Source: an uncultured Lachnospiraceae bacterium
GTDB lineage: Bacteria; Bacillota_A; Clostridia; Lachnospirales; Lachnospiraceae
DNA length: 31,278 nt
Direction of reading: 5' to 3'
Assembly: GCA_910588595.1 (NCBI GenBank)
Contig: CAJUQU010000013.1
Span: 1-31,278, forward strand
The first letter of the stretch is position 1. Each line of letters starts with the position of its first letter. The position numbers and the translations under genes were made by a program. The notes beneath the pieces are model-generated. The model was not told the DNA's origin. It was given only the letters and a program-made list of their open reading frames with translations, and ran no database searches. Below, one piece after another: positions 6,143 to 14,903 of the stretch.

Positions 6143-7075
6143 CTAAACAAAATTCAATACCTCATCTTTTGGTTTTTTAGCAGGTACCACACTGACTGCG
6201 TGGAGAACTGGCCCCTCGCCGTTGTAATCCTTCCAATACTCCCTGTGAACAGTCGCTGTCACCTCCACCCAGTCCTTGTTTGCCAGTTCACTGCACCTGT
6301 CATATCTGCAGGCATATCCCAGAAAAGCCATATCGTCCGCACAGCAGGTCATTGCCATCCTTCCTGGCACAAAGTACTCATCGTTGCTGTTCTCGGGCTT
6401 TAACACCATCGCCTTGAACCGGATCGTCTTATCAATATACCGATCAAGATTGTCCATGGCATCCAGATAAAAGATCCCATAACCGTAATCGTCAAGATCG
6501 AGCCTTTCACTCTTTAAATCATACGGCAGATCTTCCTCAAAGATCTGATTCACCTCGCCATTTTTGTCCTCAAAGATGATCTCTGCCTGTGGATTCACAG
6601 CCTTTACATTTCTCTTAAAACTGCTCAGCTGGTCGACCATTCCGTCACAGCGGTTAAAGATGATCAGCTCTGATTTTCTGATCATCTCTGCAAGCAGGGA
6701 ACGCATATTGGTATAGTAGTTCTGAAACGTAGAGGCGTCGATCGTTGTGATCTGCTGCTCCAGCCTCCAGTGCCACGGCAGTTTGAGGTTCTTGAAATTC
6801 CACATACCATTGTACTCGATGACGATGCGCTCCGGTTTATACTTTTTCTCGAGCTCGATCAGATTTGCCGAAGTCATCTGCGCTTCCTCGTCCACCACTT
6901 CCACGATCGTGCGGCTGTTTTTCAGGATATCCTCATCGTACTCAACCTCGCCCTCCTCACAGAGTATCAACAATGTCGTACCTTTCGTCTGAAAATAGGG
7001 CTGCGAAAGCGTGTAGGATATGAACTCTGTCTTGCCGCTCTCCAAAAATCCATTAATAATATATACGGGCTTCAT
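6143..7075 (-). CDS. CobW/G3E-type GTPase with TIGR03943-like C-terminal part
   Basis: Likely metal-homeostasis GTPase; the metal is not determined. The start at 7075 follows GGAG by 5 bases; an upstream in-frame ATG at 7108 has no ribosome site. Of 310 residues, the first about 190 form a P-loop domain: GFLESGKT (9-16) and NRCD (141-144, guanine-specificity variant). The GCxCC metal motif of COG0523 proteins is absent, and the usual E-P-S/T-G is EYNG (87-90). Residues 195-300 resemble the C-terminal domain of TIGR03943/YcgQ proteins, with TCCADD (243-248) and CRYDRC (256-261), a plausible alternative metal site. It begins 41 bases after a canonical CobW gene and is probably cotranscribed with it. 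Confidence 0.78.
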   Translation of the reverse strand: MKPVYIINGFLESGKTEFISYTLSQPYFQTKGTTLLILCEEGEVEYDEDILKNSRTIVEVVDEEAQMTSANLIELEKKYKPERIVIEYNGMWNFKNLKLPWHWRLEQQITTIDASTFQNYYTNMRSLLAEMIRKSELIIFNRCDGMVDQLSSFKRNVKAVNPQAEIIFEDKNGEVNQIFEEDLPYDLKSERLDLDDYGYGIFYLDAMDNLDRYIDKTIRFKAMVLKPENSNDEYFVPGRMAMTCCADDMAFLGYACRYDRCSELANKDWVEVTATVHREYWKDYNGEGPVLHAVSVVPAKKPKDEVLNFV

Positions 7076-7115
7076 ATTTTCTCCAATCCCTGTAAGATGT
7101 AATTCCATTCAAACA

Positions 7116-8384
7116 TCATTTATGAAACAATGCCTTAAGGTTCTCCTCGTTGAGCTGGGCTCCGATCACGCAGATCTTTCCCGTAACTTCGACAGCACCG
7201 ATGCGCACATTGCTTTCTCCCGGAACATAGTCAAAATTCAGCCATGTGCCATCGCCGGATGGAACCATACCTTTTGCACGGAGGATAGAACCATATTTTT
7301 TCTCGTCCTCAAGTTCCTCCAGAATATGCTCCAGCTCCTCCTTGGTGTAGGCTGCCGGCGTCTCAAATCCCCAGCTGGCAAAGATATCATCCGCGTGATG
7401 GTGGTGGTGATCATGGTTGTGACAGCCGCAGGTACAATCCTCCCCATGTTCATGGTGATGATCATGTCCGTCATGGTCGTGATGCTCATGGTCGTCATGT
7501 CCGTCATGGTCATGATGATGCTCATGATCGTCATGTCCGTCGTGATCGTGATGCTCATCGTGGTCATGATGATGTCCGTCGTGATCGTGATGATCATGTC
7601 CGTCATGGTCATGATGCTCATGGTCGTCATGTCCGTGATGTTCATGGTCATCGTGGTCATGATGATGTCCGTCGTGATCGTGATGCTCATGGTCATCGTG
7701 GTCATGATGATGTCCGTCGTGGTCGTGATGATGCTCATGATCATCATGAAGCCTTGCAACCTCCGCCATAAGCTCTGCCTCTAAATCCTTCGCGTTCTCT
7801 ATGGTCTCAAGAATCTTCTTCCCGTCAAGCTCCTCCCACGGTGTCGTGATGACTGTCGCCTTGTCATTATGTTCACGAATGATATCGAGCGCTGTATTTA
7901 ATTTGCTCTCACTGATATCCGCTGTTCTGCTCAAGATGATCGTGCCGGCATGTTCGATCTGATTCAGGAAGAACTCCCCGAAATTCTTTGCGTACATCCT
8001 GCACTTGTTCGCATCGACAACGACAACGGCGCTGTTGAGCTCCACCTTTGCATCGGTATCCACATTCTGCACTGCCTTCATGACATCGGAAAGCTTTCCC
8101 ACACCCGACGGCTCGATCAGGATCCTCTCCGGGTGATATGTCTCGATCACTTCCTTGAGAGAACTTCCAAAATCCCCGACCAGCGAACAGCAGATACAAC
8201 CTGAGTTCATCTCCTTGATCTCTACACCAGCCTCCTTTAAGAAACCTCCGTCAATACCGATCTCTCCAAACTCATTCTCGATCAATACAACCTTAGATGC
8301 ATCAAGCGCCTCCTGCAAGAGTTTCTTGATCAGCGTTGTCTTTCCAGCACCCAGAAAACCTGAAAATATATCTATCTTTGTCAT
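7116..8384 (-). CDS. CobW/COG0523 metal-chaperone GTPase with long His/Asp-rich insert
   Basis: COG0523 GTPases insert or buffer metals; zinc is the usual cargo of His-rich members such as ZagA/YciC and YjiA. ATG at 8384 is 9 bases from AGGAGG; a TTG at 8390 is too close. The 422 residues hold Walker A GFLGAGKTT (9-17), ENEFGEIGID (36-45), the metal-binding GCICC (62-66), IEPSG (90-94) and a variant specificity motif LSRTAD (151-156). Residues 213-330 are a low-complexity His/Asp/Glu/Gly insert with about 60 histidines, ending in a DCTCGC cluster (316-321). A CobW C-terminal domain follows (about 332-422). The insert sits between the GTPase and C-terminal domains, where shorter His loops occur in relatives. 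Metal identity is inferred. Confidence 0.9.
   Translation of the reverse strand: MTKIDIFSGFLGAGKTTLIKKLLQEALDASKVVLIENEFGEIGIDGGFLKEAGVEIKEMNSGCICCSLVGDFGSSLKEVIETYHPERILIEPSGVGKLSDVMKAVQNVDTDAKVELNSAVVVVDANKCRMYAKNFGEFFLNQIEHAGTIILSRTADISESKLNTALDIIREHNDKATVITTPWEELDGKKILETIENAKDLEAELMAEVARLHDDHEHHHDHDGHHHDHDDHEHHDHDGHHHDHDDHEHHGHDDHEHHDHDGHDHHDHDGHHHDHDEHHDHDGHDDHEHHHDHDGHDDHEHHDHDGHDHHHEHGEDCTCGCHNHDHHHHHADDIFASWGFETPAAYTKEELEHILEELEDEKKYGSILRAKGMVPSGDGTWLNFDYVPGESNVRIGAVEVTGKICVIGAQLNEENLKALFHK
7395..7748 (-). repeat. Coding low-complexity repeat (His/Asp-rich)
   Basis: About 354 bp of irregular repeats built from CAT/CAC and GAT/GAC codons, for instance variants of CATGATGATGTCCGTCGTG read on the plus strand. 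It encodes the His/Asp insert of the CobW protein. Such arrays expand and contract by slippage, so length may differ between strains and short-read assembly may be unreliable here. Confidence 0.85.
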
Positions 8385-8642
8385 TGTCAATGACCTCCTT
8401 TTATCTCTAATTTTCTATTGGTTAACATATTCTTTCAGCTGTTTCTCCGGCGGGTCACAAAAAACAGTTCCACGGAAAATCCAAGCAGCATTTGGGCACC
8501 AAAACATGATATGCGATCCTATCTATCATCGCATCGTGTCTCAATGCGCAATGCTTATGACACTATATAGAAAATACCATCTTTCATCTTATCACAAACC
8601 GAAAGAACTTGCCATAGATGAGATATTAAAATTCAATTAAAT

Positions 8643-9140
8643 TCAGATATCGAATGCATCTATATACCACTGCAGTTCAACTGCCGGTATCTCCTCGTAA
8701 TTATCAGCGCCCTCGCCCTTTCTCAAATACACATTTCGGATTCCTGCCTGTATGATCATGCGTGCACACAGCGGGCATGGCTTCGCCTTGTGCACGGACA
8801 GATCATCAGGATTGATACCCGCCAGGTACAGATCTGCCCCAAGCGTCTGCTCTCTTGAACAGTTTAACAGCGCATTGGCTTCCGCATGGACTGCCCTGCA
8901 GATAGCATACCCCTCCCCTTGATGCATGTCCAGTCTGATCCGGGGGCATTCCCCGATATCGCAGCAGTTCTCGAACCCCCTTGGTGAGCCGTTGTATCCT
9001 GTTGAGATGACTGCGTCATCCTTGACGATGACCGCCCCATACTTTCTCTTGATGCAGGTACTCCGATACGCAAAATTTTCTGCACAGTTCAGATATGCAT
9101 CCACTTTTGATATTCTCTTGTTCCCCTCTGGCTTAACCAT
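8643..9140 (-). CDS. dCMP deaminase family protein (ComEB-like)
   Basis: Deaminates dCMP to dUMP, feeding thymidylate synthesis. The 165 residues carry the cytidine-deaminase zinc site: HAEAN (85-89, His ligand and catalytic Glu) and PCPLCARM (121-128, two Cys ligands). YNGSPRGF (49-56) is typical of dCMP deaminases. A ribosome site AGGAG lies 8 bases before the ATG. It starts 25 bases downstream of the protease gene and is probably cotranscribed. The 250 bases between this gene and the CobW gene contain no other gene that I can support. Confidence 0.92.
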   Translation of the reverse strand: MVKPEGNKRISKVDAYLNCAENFAYRSTCIKRKYGAVIVKDDAVISTGYNGSPRGFENCCDIGECPRIRLDMHQGEGYAICRAVHAEANALLNCSREQTLGADLYLAGINPDDLSVHKAKPCPLCARMIIQAGIRNVYLRKGEGADNYEEIPAVELQWYIDAFDI

Positions 9141-9164
9141 GTCTCATGCTCCTATCCTTCAAAA

Positions 9165-10001
9165 TCACTGGGCAGCCCTGCTTTTGATCTCCTCGTACTC
9201 CGATGCGATCAGCGCCGGCGGGATACTGTATGTGATCTCAGCCTCTCTTGCCGTTTCGCCCTCTGGCACTTCCCCACCGGAAATCATGCCCAGAAACCGC
9301 CCTCCTTCATCAAACACTCCTCCGCCAGACATTCCGGCTCTTGATAAACATGCTGTCTCCAATACATTTGTATTAAACAAAGGGACATACCTTAATCCCA
9401 AAATACTTCCTGTTGAAATATTAGCAGTACTCCTATCGATCACGGCTCCTACCTGCATGACACGCCGCAGTCCATACTCCGAGGCAAACGCTGCTTTTGC
9501 CTCCTCTGATTCCGCCTCATACAAGACCGGCACTGCCTCATATATATCGCGCAGGACATTGCCTGTCACAGATTGCTCCGGTATCCTGACAAAGCCAATA
9601 TCATACTGTTGGGAATATCCGATCACATCCGCAGTAACCGTCTCGCCATTTCCAAAAATTATCTCTGCAGTCACATCTTTCATCAGCAGATGCCTGCTGG
9701 AAACGATCACGATCCCATCTGCAACACTCCAAACAACACCGCTGCCAGCAGCATCTTTGACTACAACTTTCACGATGCTGCGCCTTGCCAGCTGGTAAAC
9801 GATCTGCATCACCATATCCTCCACATCATACTCCTTTGCACCTGTCATTTTCAATCCAGCTGTCTCCGCCGCTTTGACTGCCGTTTGTTCCGACACGCAT
9901 GATCTTATAGCAAACTGCATCCTGTGTTCCATGACATCCAATATCATGTATGCACCGATTATTGTCATTATGCCCCAAATAACACATAAAAATCTTTTCA
10001 T
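9165..10001 (-). CDS. Membrane-anchored trypsin-like serine protease
   Basis: Predicted extracytoplasmic protease of the S1C/HtrA-like fold. A single N-terminal hydrophobic helix (about 3-23) acts as an anchor. The catalytic triad can be read as His104 (SSRHLL), Asp134 (QYDIGFVRI) and Ser225 (GMSGGGVFD); GSGVV (86-90) precedes the His as in the family. There is no PDZ domain: the 278-residue protein ends after the protease fold. The ribosome site before ATG 10001 is weak (AGGA about 13 bases away). It lies between an L,D-transpeptidase gene and dCMP deaminase; a role in envelope quality control is possible but not shown. Confidence 0.8.
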   Translation of the reverse strand: MKRFLCVIWGIMTIIGAYMILDVMEHRMQFAIRSCVSEQTAVKAAETAGLKMTGAKEYDVEDMVMQIVYQLARRSIVKVVVKDAAGSGVVWSVADGIVIVSSRHLLMKDVTAEIIFGNGETVTADVIGYSQQYDIGFVRIPEQSVTGNVLRDIYEAVPVLYEAESEEAKAAFASEYGLRRVMQVGAVIDRSTANISTGSILGLRYVPLFNTNVLETACLSRAGMSGGGVFDEGGRFLGMISGGEVPEGETAREAEITYSIPPALIASEYEEIKSRAAQ

Positions 10002-10082
10002 TTTTATATCCGATCCTGATGAATATTTCCTTTGGACATATGCGCCATGCCGTCTTACTCCGCATAGTGACGTACATAAATA

Positions 10083-10113
10083 ATTCCAGTACGGACACCG
10101 ACCATACTGGAAT
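10083..10113 (-). terminator. Probable terminator of the L,D-transpeptidase gene
   Basis: ATTCCAGTA (10083-10091) pairs with TACTGGAAT (10105-10113), with two more GG/CC pairs beyond one mismatch. On the minus strand it is followed by TATTTAT, a weak U-tract. It lies 43 bases after the L,D-transpeptidase stop. Confidence 0.6.
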
Positions 10114-10155
10114 CATTTCACTCTATCTCCGAAAAGGAATTTAATCAAACGCAAT

Positions 10156-11754
10156 CTATTCCTGCCAAACCTGTTGCGGCATCTCGACTGGAATCTCTTC
10201 TGCCGGAACCTCCTGCTGGATCTCCTGAGCCGGCTGTATTGGCGTCCCATCTGGATTTAACAGCCCAGCCTCGATCAAAATCCGTATCTGTTGTTCTTCC
10301 GGTGTCAATTCCGGAGCAGCATCGTCCTGCGGAGCCTCTGGCGCGTTCGTGTTCTCTGGCGCCTCCTGCTTTGGTACAGATGTCTTTCCTCCGTATACGA
10401 TAACCGGCTCACCCTTCTCCACATATCCATAGATCACCTCCGCCTTCTTCGGCGGAAGATTCACACAGCCATGTGAACCGTTCCTGAGATAAATCTCTTC
10501 TCCAAAGGAACTTCTCCACGAAGCGTCATGCATCCCCACATTTCCGTTAAACGGCATCCAGTAATCTACATGTGAACTGTAAGTTGCCCCATTGAGTGTC
10601 GCATCGCGCTGCTTGTATGTGATGCCATACACGCCGACCGGAGTATTGTACCCTTTGCTTACATTGCCCGATACGAGATCCGTCTCTTCCACCAGCTCTC
10701 CATCCTTATAAACCCACATATGCTGGTTCGTAAGATCGATCTCCACATAAGAGTCCCCTATATCGTCATCACCGTACTGTGCCGCCTCCGCATAGTAAAC
10801 AGGTGTTCTCTCTCCGCTTTTCCCGCTCCTGATCTGTTCGATCAGTTCCTGCGTCTCGCCTGCACGGTTCATCCACCAGCCATATGCCCCCTCCGTGATC
10901 GTGATCGCCTCACCGTTCGTGGTCTGAAATTCACGTTTTTTTCCAAAAGTGTCATACTTTCGCGACAGCCCATTCACATATTCACGCACAAGTTCCGGGT
11001 TAAGATCGACTGTATTGTCATCTATTACCAGCCAGTCTTTTATGGTATTGCCATCGAGCACCTCTGTTTGATCTCCGAACATATATGTAATCGTAACCCC
11101 TGTATAGCGGTTCCTCTCTTCGCATTTGCGCTGCAGTGTGCGATTGTCCGATGTGATCCGAGCGCTGGTATAGCACCCCTTTGCGTCCAGATCAACAGAC
11201 GCTTCCATAAGGCTGACTGCCTCCTCCACCGTGCTGAAGATCTTCTCCCGGATCGGAACTGTTCCCTTATCTTCCGGAATGATCTGGAAACCATCATCAG
11301 TATAATCACTCAGATACGCATCCTGAGGCTGCCTGATGTTTTTGGGATCAAAAAAGCAAAGTGAGTCGATCTTTTGATCAAGCGCTTCTTTGGAGTATGT
11401 CACGATCGTATTGACAGTATATTCTGTTTCCTTGAAAACCGATGCCGGCCACAGAAAAGCCTCCTGCCCCGCTATAATGTTTTCAAATTCATCTTCAAAT
11501 GTCACCTTGAGCGCAATGTCTGCAGCGGTGATCGTATCTGACACCCCGTCCCTTCCATTGATCGTCAGCACATATTGATTGGAAGTGTCCAGAAACCCGT
11601 TCTGCACAGAATTGATCGCACTGACAGAATAGTTTTCACCGTTAATGATCGTATTAAAGAAGAAATGTTTGGTAAAAAACAATGCAAGTCCCAGATAAGT
11701 CACCGACGCTGCTGTGACTATCGTAATAATTATGAATAATACTCTTCTTTTCAT
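10156..11754 (-). CDS. L,D-transpeptidase (YkuD) with VanW-type peptidoglycan-binding region
   Basis: Cross-links peptidoglycan or attaches molecules to it through a catalytic cysteine, outside the membrane. The 532 residues begin with a membrane anchor (about 5-28). Residues 40-325 look like the PG_binding_4 module often found N-terminal of YkuD in Clostridia. The YkuD domain (about 335-456) has YVEIDLTNQHMWVY (336-349), GMHD (407-410) and the signature HGCVNLP (428-434) with Cys430. Residues 460-532 form a Pro/Glu/Gln-rich tail, unusual at this end and probably disordered. AGGGGT lies 11 bases before the ATG at 11754. The gene follows RNase P RNA on the same strand. Confidence 0.93.
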   Translation of the reverse strand: MKRRVLFIIITIVTAASVTYLGLALFFTKHFFFNTIINGENYSVSAINSVQNGFLDTSNQYVLTINGRDGVSDTITAADIALKVTFEDEFENIIAGQEAFLWPASVFKETEYTVNTIVTYSKEALDQKIDSLCFFDPKNIRQPQDAYLSDYTDDGFQIIPEDKGTVPIREKIFSTVEEAVSLMEASVDLDAKGCYTSARITSDNRTLQRKCEERNRYTGVTITYMFGDQTEVLDGNTIKDWLVIDDNTVDLNPELVREYVNGLSRKYDTFGKKREFQTTNGEAITITEGAYGWWMNRAGETQELIEQIRSGKSGERTPVYYAEAAQYGDDDIGDSYVEIDLTNQHMWVYKDGELVEETDLVSGNVSKGYNTPVGVYGITYKQRDATLNGATYSSHVDYWMPFNGNVGMHDASWRSSFGEEIYLRNGSHGCVNLPPKKAEVIYGYVEKGEPVIVYGGKTSVPKQEAPENTNAPEAPQDDAAPELTPEEQQIRILIEAGLLNPDGTPIQPAQEIQQEVPAEEIPVEMPQQVWQE

Positions 11755-11804
11755 TTTCTAATGCTACCCCTAATCAACTACATTATAATACGGTCAGCGT
11801 ACTT

Positions 11805-12267
11805 TTGTCGGCAACCGCGGCGATAAGCCGGGTTATGTCAGTGCCCCTGTTTCCACAGTGGCACGAATGATCATCTATCTAGGACTGACGTCGCCGTCAG
11901 CCTCAAGCGACCTACCTGGGAACAGACCGGGCAGATCTATAGTCCCCTGTTTGGTCTTGCTTCGGATGGGGTTTACATGTGCCCTCCACGTTACCGCGGA
12001 GGCGGTGGTCTCTTACACCGCCCTTCCACCCTTACCGGAACGAGGCATCAACCTCGAACAGACGATCCTGTCGTCAAGCCGTACAATCGCACAGCTATGA
12101 CGTTGCAGTATCTTCCGCACAACTAAGTGCCGGCGGTATATTTCTGTTGCACTGGCCTTGGAGTCGCCTCCACCGGACGTTATCCGGCATCCTGCCCTGC
12201 GAAGCCCGGACTTTCCTCACCTCACCGGATAAATCCGGTAAGCCGCGATCATTTACCACAGTTGCCG
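11805..12267 (-). ncRNA. rnpB: RNase P RNA (bacterial type A)
   Basis: Catalytic RNA that trims tRNA 5' leaders. Hallmarks on the minus strand: GAGGAAAGTCCGGGCT (12218-12203), the CAGTGCAACAGA segment, GGTAAGGGTGGAAGGG, ATGTAAACCCCA, TAGATAGATGA and AACCCGGCTTA (11834-11824). The ends pair as P1: 5' CGGCAACTGTGG with 3' CCGCGGTTGCCG, including G-U pairs. This sets the ends near 12267 and 11805, about 463 nt, longer than the 377-nt E. coli RNA; the extra length is mostly in the P12 region. The 5' end agrees with a promoter at 12274-12302. Ends are estimates to a few bases. Confidence 0.95.
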
Positions 12268-12273
12268 CAACCT

Positions 12274-12302
12274 ATCGTAACACATTGCATCTGCTTTTTC
12301 AA
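12274..12302 (-). promoter_or_regulatory. rnpB promoter
   Basis: TTGAAA (12302-12297), 17-bp spacer, TACGAT (12279-12274) on the minus strand. Initiation 7 bases downstream falls on the predicted 5' end of RNase P RNA. It sits in the gap after the nucleoside kinase stop at 12319. Confidence 0.82.
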
Positions 12303-12318
12303 GTCCCCGTCTGTGTTC

Positions 12319-14001
12319 TTATACCTTAAAACAGCTTCCTCCCACAAATTCCCGCACTATGGAATTTTTAGGAAGCTCCTCCGTGCCGACTCCCAGAAAA
12401 TAACTTAAGAACTTCAAAAGCCGCACCGCCTCAAAGTACTCCGGCTCCCCCTTTTCAATGCTGTAGAGCAGCGGTTCCGCATACTGCTTGAGCACCGCAA
12501 GCTCATAGATCAGTGCCGAGTTGAACATGGCATCTGCACTCTCCTGAAACGGAAAAATATTCTCTGTCTCCCCGTTCCGAACCGACGGCCACATCTGGAT
12601 CGTGCGTTTGGCTGTCGCCCCCCTCGTCCTCGCATCCCGCACAAGACGCCTGAGCAGTCTGCCGTCCGTTGTCGGGATACGGTTATGTTCATCGACGTTC
12701 AGCGTCGTGAGCGCGCTGATATAGATCTTATACTTGCTCTCATCCGGGAGCGCGTAGGACATCTTGTTATTCAGACCGTGGATCCCCTCGATGACAAGGA
12801 TGTCGTCAGCACCAAGCTGCTTGAAATTACCTTTGTACTCGCGCTTTCCCGTCACAAAATTAAAGGTTGGAAGCTCCACCCGCTCGCCTGCCAGCAGCGC
12901 GCACATATCGTCGTTAAACTTCTGTGTATCGATCGCCTCAAGGCACTCAAAATCATAGTCGCCATTTGGCTGCTTTGGCGTGTTCTCCCTGTCGACAAAG
13001 TAATCATCTGCTGCAATGGGATGCGGCGTTAACCCGTGCGTTCTAAGCTGCACAGACAATCTGTGCGAAAAAGTCGTCTTTCCAGACGAAGAAGGACCTG
13101 CGATCATAACGAACTTAACACCGCCACGCGATACGATATCAGAGGCGATCTCACTGATCCTGCGCTCCTGAAGTGCCTCCTGGACGAGCACAAGCTCATT
13201 AAAACCTCCCTGGCGTATCTGGTCATTTAAGTCACTTACGGTGTCCACTCCCAGCTTTTCTCCCCAGTCCGACGCGATCTCCATGGACTTAAAGAGCTTG
13301 GGCATCGGTCGAAACTCTTCCAATACAGTCGGATCCTTTTTGTTTGGCAGGATCAGCACCAGACCATTCTCATATTTCTGCAGATCAAAATATTTCACAT
13401 AACCGGTACTCGGAAGCATGAATCCATAATAATAATCATAATATCCGTCCAGGTTATAAACATTGACTGTAGAACTCCCTCTATAACGGAACAGGCTCAC
13501 TTTATCTGTCATCTTCTGTTTCTCGAACAGGATATTTGCCTCATCCAGCGGCATGGACTTCTTGATCACACAGAAATCCTTATCTATGTACTCCTGCATC
13601 TTTGCCTTGATCTTTGCCACGATCTCATCCGTAAATTCAAAATCTCCTTTTTTTGCACAGTAATAGCCACTTCCGATAGCAAATTCCATCTTGATCTTCT
13701 CGATCTTATCCACACCGATCACGTCGTTGATCGCTTTCATGAGAATGATCGTTGCAGTCCGGTTGTAACTCTTATGTCCCGTATCGTCTGCCAGTGTCAG
13801 AAACTCCACTGTACAGTCCTGATCCACCTTCTTGAACAATTCCTTGATCTTACCGTTCCTGACTGCCAGCGCGATCTGGTAAGGATAATCCTTCTGATAC
13901 ACTCCGGCGATCTCACCAAAAGTTATCCCGACCGGATATTCCCTGGATTTTCCATTCACTGTCACCAGAAAACTATGCTTCTTTTCGCTGTTTCTATCCA
14001 T
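12319..14001 (-). CDS. Nucleoside (uridine-type) kinase with TGS and ThrRS-like N-terminus
   Basis: Probably phosphorylates a nucleoside such as uridine, for salvage. The 560 residues combine an N-terminal TGS domain (about 10-70) and a region like the threonyl-tRNA synthetase second domain (about 75-240) with a C-terminal uridine kinase/phosphoribulokinase domain (about 285-500). Walker A is GPSSSGKTT (302-310); ADDYFVDRE (331-339) and IEGIHGLN fit the kinase family. Aminoacylation domains are absent, so it is not a synthetase. AGGGAG lies 7 bases before ATG 14001. It follows nif3 by about 30 bases. Substrate is assigned by family only. Confidence 0.88.
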   Translation of the reverse strand: MDRNSEKKHSFLVTVNGKSREYPVGITFGEIAGVYQKDYPYQIALAVRNGKIKELFKKVDQDCTVEFLTLADDTGHKSYNRTATIILMKAINDVIGVDKIEKIKMEFAIGSGYYCAKKGDFEFTDEIVAKIKAKMQEYIDKDFCVIKKSMPLDEANILFEKQKMTDKVSLFRYRGSSTVNVYNLDGYYDYYYGFMLPSTGYVKYFDLQKYENGLVLILPNKKDPTVLEEFRPMPKLFKSMEIASDWGEKLGVDTVSDLNDQIRQGGFNELVLVQEALQERRISEIASDIVSRGGVKFVMIAGPSSSGKTTFSHRLSVQLRTHGLTPHPIAADDYFVDRENTPKQPNGDYDFECLEAIDTQKFNDDMCALLAGERVELPTFNFVTGKREYKGNFKQLGADDILVIEGIHGLNNKMSYALPDESKYKIYISALTTLNVDEHNRIPTTDGRLLRRLVRDARTRGATAKRTIQMWPSVRNGETENIFPFQESADAMFNSALIYELAVLKQYAEPLLYSIEKGEPEYFEAVRLLKFLSYFLGVGTEELPKNSIVREFVGGSCFKV

Positions 14002-14031
14002 CGAAGTTCTCCCTTCTTTTCACAAAGATCT

Positions 14032-14814
14032 CTACACCACTGCAAAAGGTTCCCTGATCTCTGCCGTATAAATCCGTATCCCAGGAAATTCCCTTTTCAC
14101 AAATTCTTCCATATAAGGTATAAAAAGTTTCTCGATGCCGTAATGCCCTGCATCGATCACAGTGATCCCCTGTGCCACTGCATCGATTCCTTCATGATGA
14201 TCGACGTCCCCTGTGATCATCACATCCGCACCTGCATTCAGGGCATCCCGTATATAATCGCCCCCGGAACCGGGCATCACTGCAACAGTCGAGACAATAT
14301 CCCCCAAGTCACCAAATACCCTGACACTCGGCACATGAAATTTTTCCTTCACAAGTCCAGCAAGCTCTGCCACGCTCATACACTTCTGCAGCTTCCCCAC
14401 CCTGCCGCATCCTTCCTTGGCAATATCATCTTCATAGGTGACATTTAACACCTGCCGTTCTTCCAGGGAAAGCTCATCAGCCGCCGCATCAGCCATGCCC
14501 ATCACATCGAAGTTCGTATGCATGGCATAATAGCTGATATCATTGCGGATCAGCTCACAGATCCGTCTTCCGATAAAGTCGTCTGTATTAACCCTGCTGA
14601 TCTTCCTAAAGATCAGCGGATGATGGGACAGCAGCAGATCCGCGCCAAGCCGCACCGCCTCACTGATCACTTCATCCGTCGCGTCCAGAGCGATGTACAC
14701 AGTACTGACTTCTTTGTCCCGTCTGCCCGCAAGCAGACCGATATTATCCCACTCCTCCGCAAATGCAGCCGGTGAGAGGGACTCCAATTTTTCGATGACC
14801 TCATAACATTTCAT
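14032..14814 (-). CDS. Nif3-like dinuclear metal-centre protein
   Basis: Member of the Nif3/YqfO (DUF34) family, cytosolic toroidal hexamers with a two-metal site; often called GTP cyclohydrolase I type 2, though the true role is unsettled. The 260 residues are the short form without the central PII-like insert. Metal-site motifs: SHHPLIF (63-69), HTNFD (98-102), GDVDHHEG and DAGHYGIEK near the end. It directly follows trmK, an arrangement very common in Firmicutes, suggesting a link to RNA or nucleotide metabolism. The 89 bases between the two genes contain an imperfect inverted repeat (AGGAACCGT ... ACAGTTCCT) and nothing else I can name. Confidence 0.93.
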   Translation of the reverse strand: MKCYEVIEKLESLSPAAFAEEWDNIGLLAGRRDKEVSTVYIALDATDEVISEAVRLGADLLLSHHPLIFRKISRVNTDDFIGRRICELIRNDISYYAMHTNFDVMGMADAAADELSLEERQVLNVTYEDDIAKEGCGRVGKLQKCMSVAELAGLVKEKFHVPSVRVFGDLGDIVSTVAVMPGSGGDYIRDALNAGADVMITGDVDHHEGIDAVAQGITVIDAGHYGIEKLFIPYMEEFVKREFPGIRIYTAEIREPFAVV

Positions 14815-14903
14815 AAGTGTTCTCCATTATTTTCATCGCCTCAGGAACCGTTCAGAAATTACTTGTGACAAGTTATTGCCACGATTGCTCTGTTGACAGT
14901 TCC

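Noticed and set aside
7390..7755. Tandem array resembling a CRISPR or satellite, with a long Met/Val-rich plus-strand frame (7020-7784)
   Set aside because: It is the antisense of the His/Asp insert in the CobW gene: units are irregular codon-level repeats without constant repeats and unique spacers.
8926..9798. 290-codon plus-strand open frame
   Set aside because: Shadow of the dCMP deaminase and protease genes on the minus strand; low-complexity Ser/Thr/Pro composition typical of antisense.
11858..12408. Overlapping short plus-strand ORFs
   Set aside because: They lie across RNase P RNA and the 3' end of the nucleoside kinase gene; they have no family resemblance.
14815..14903. Inverted repeat between trmK and nif3 as a terminator
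   Set aside because: Imperfect stem with a long loop and no T-run; the two genes are normally cotranscribed.
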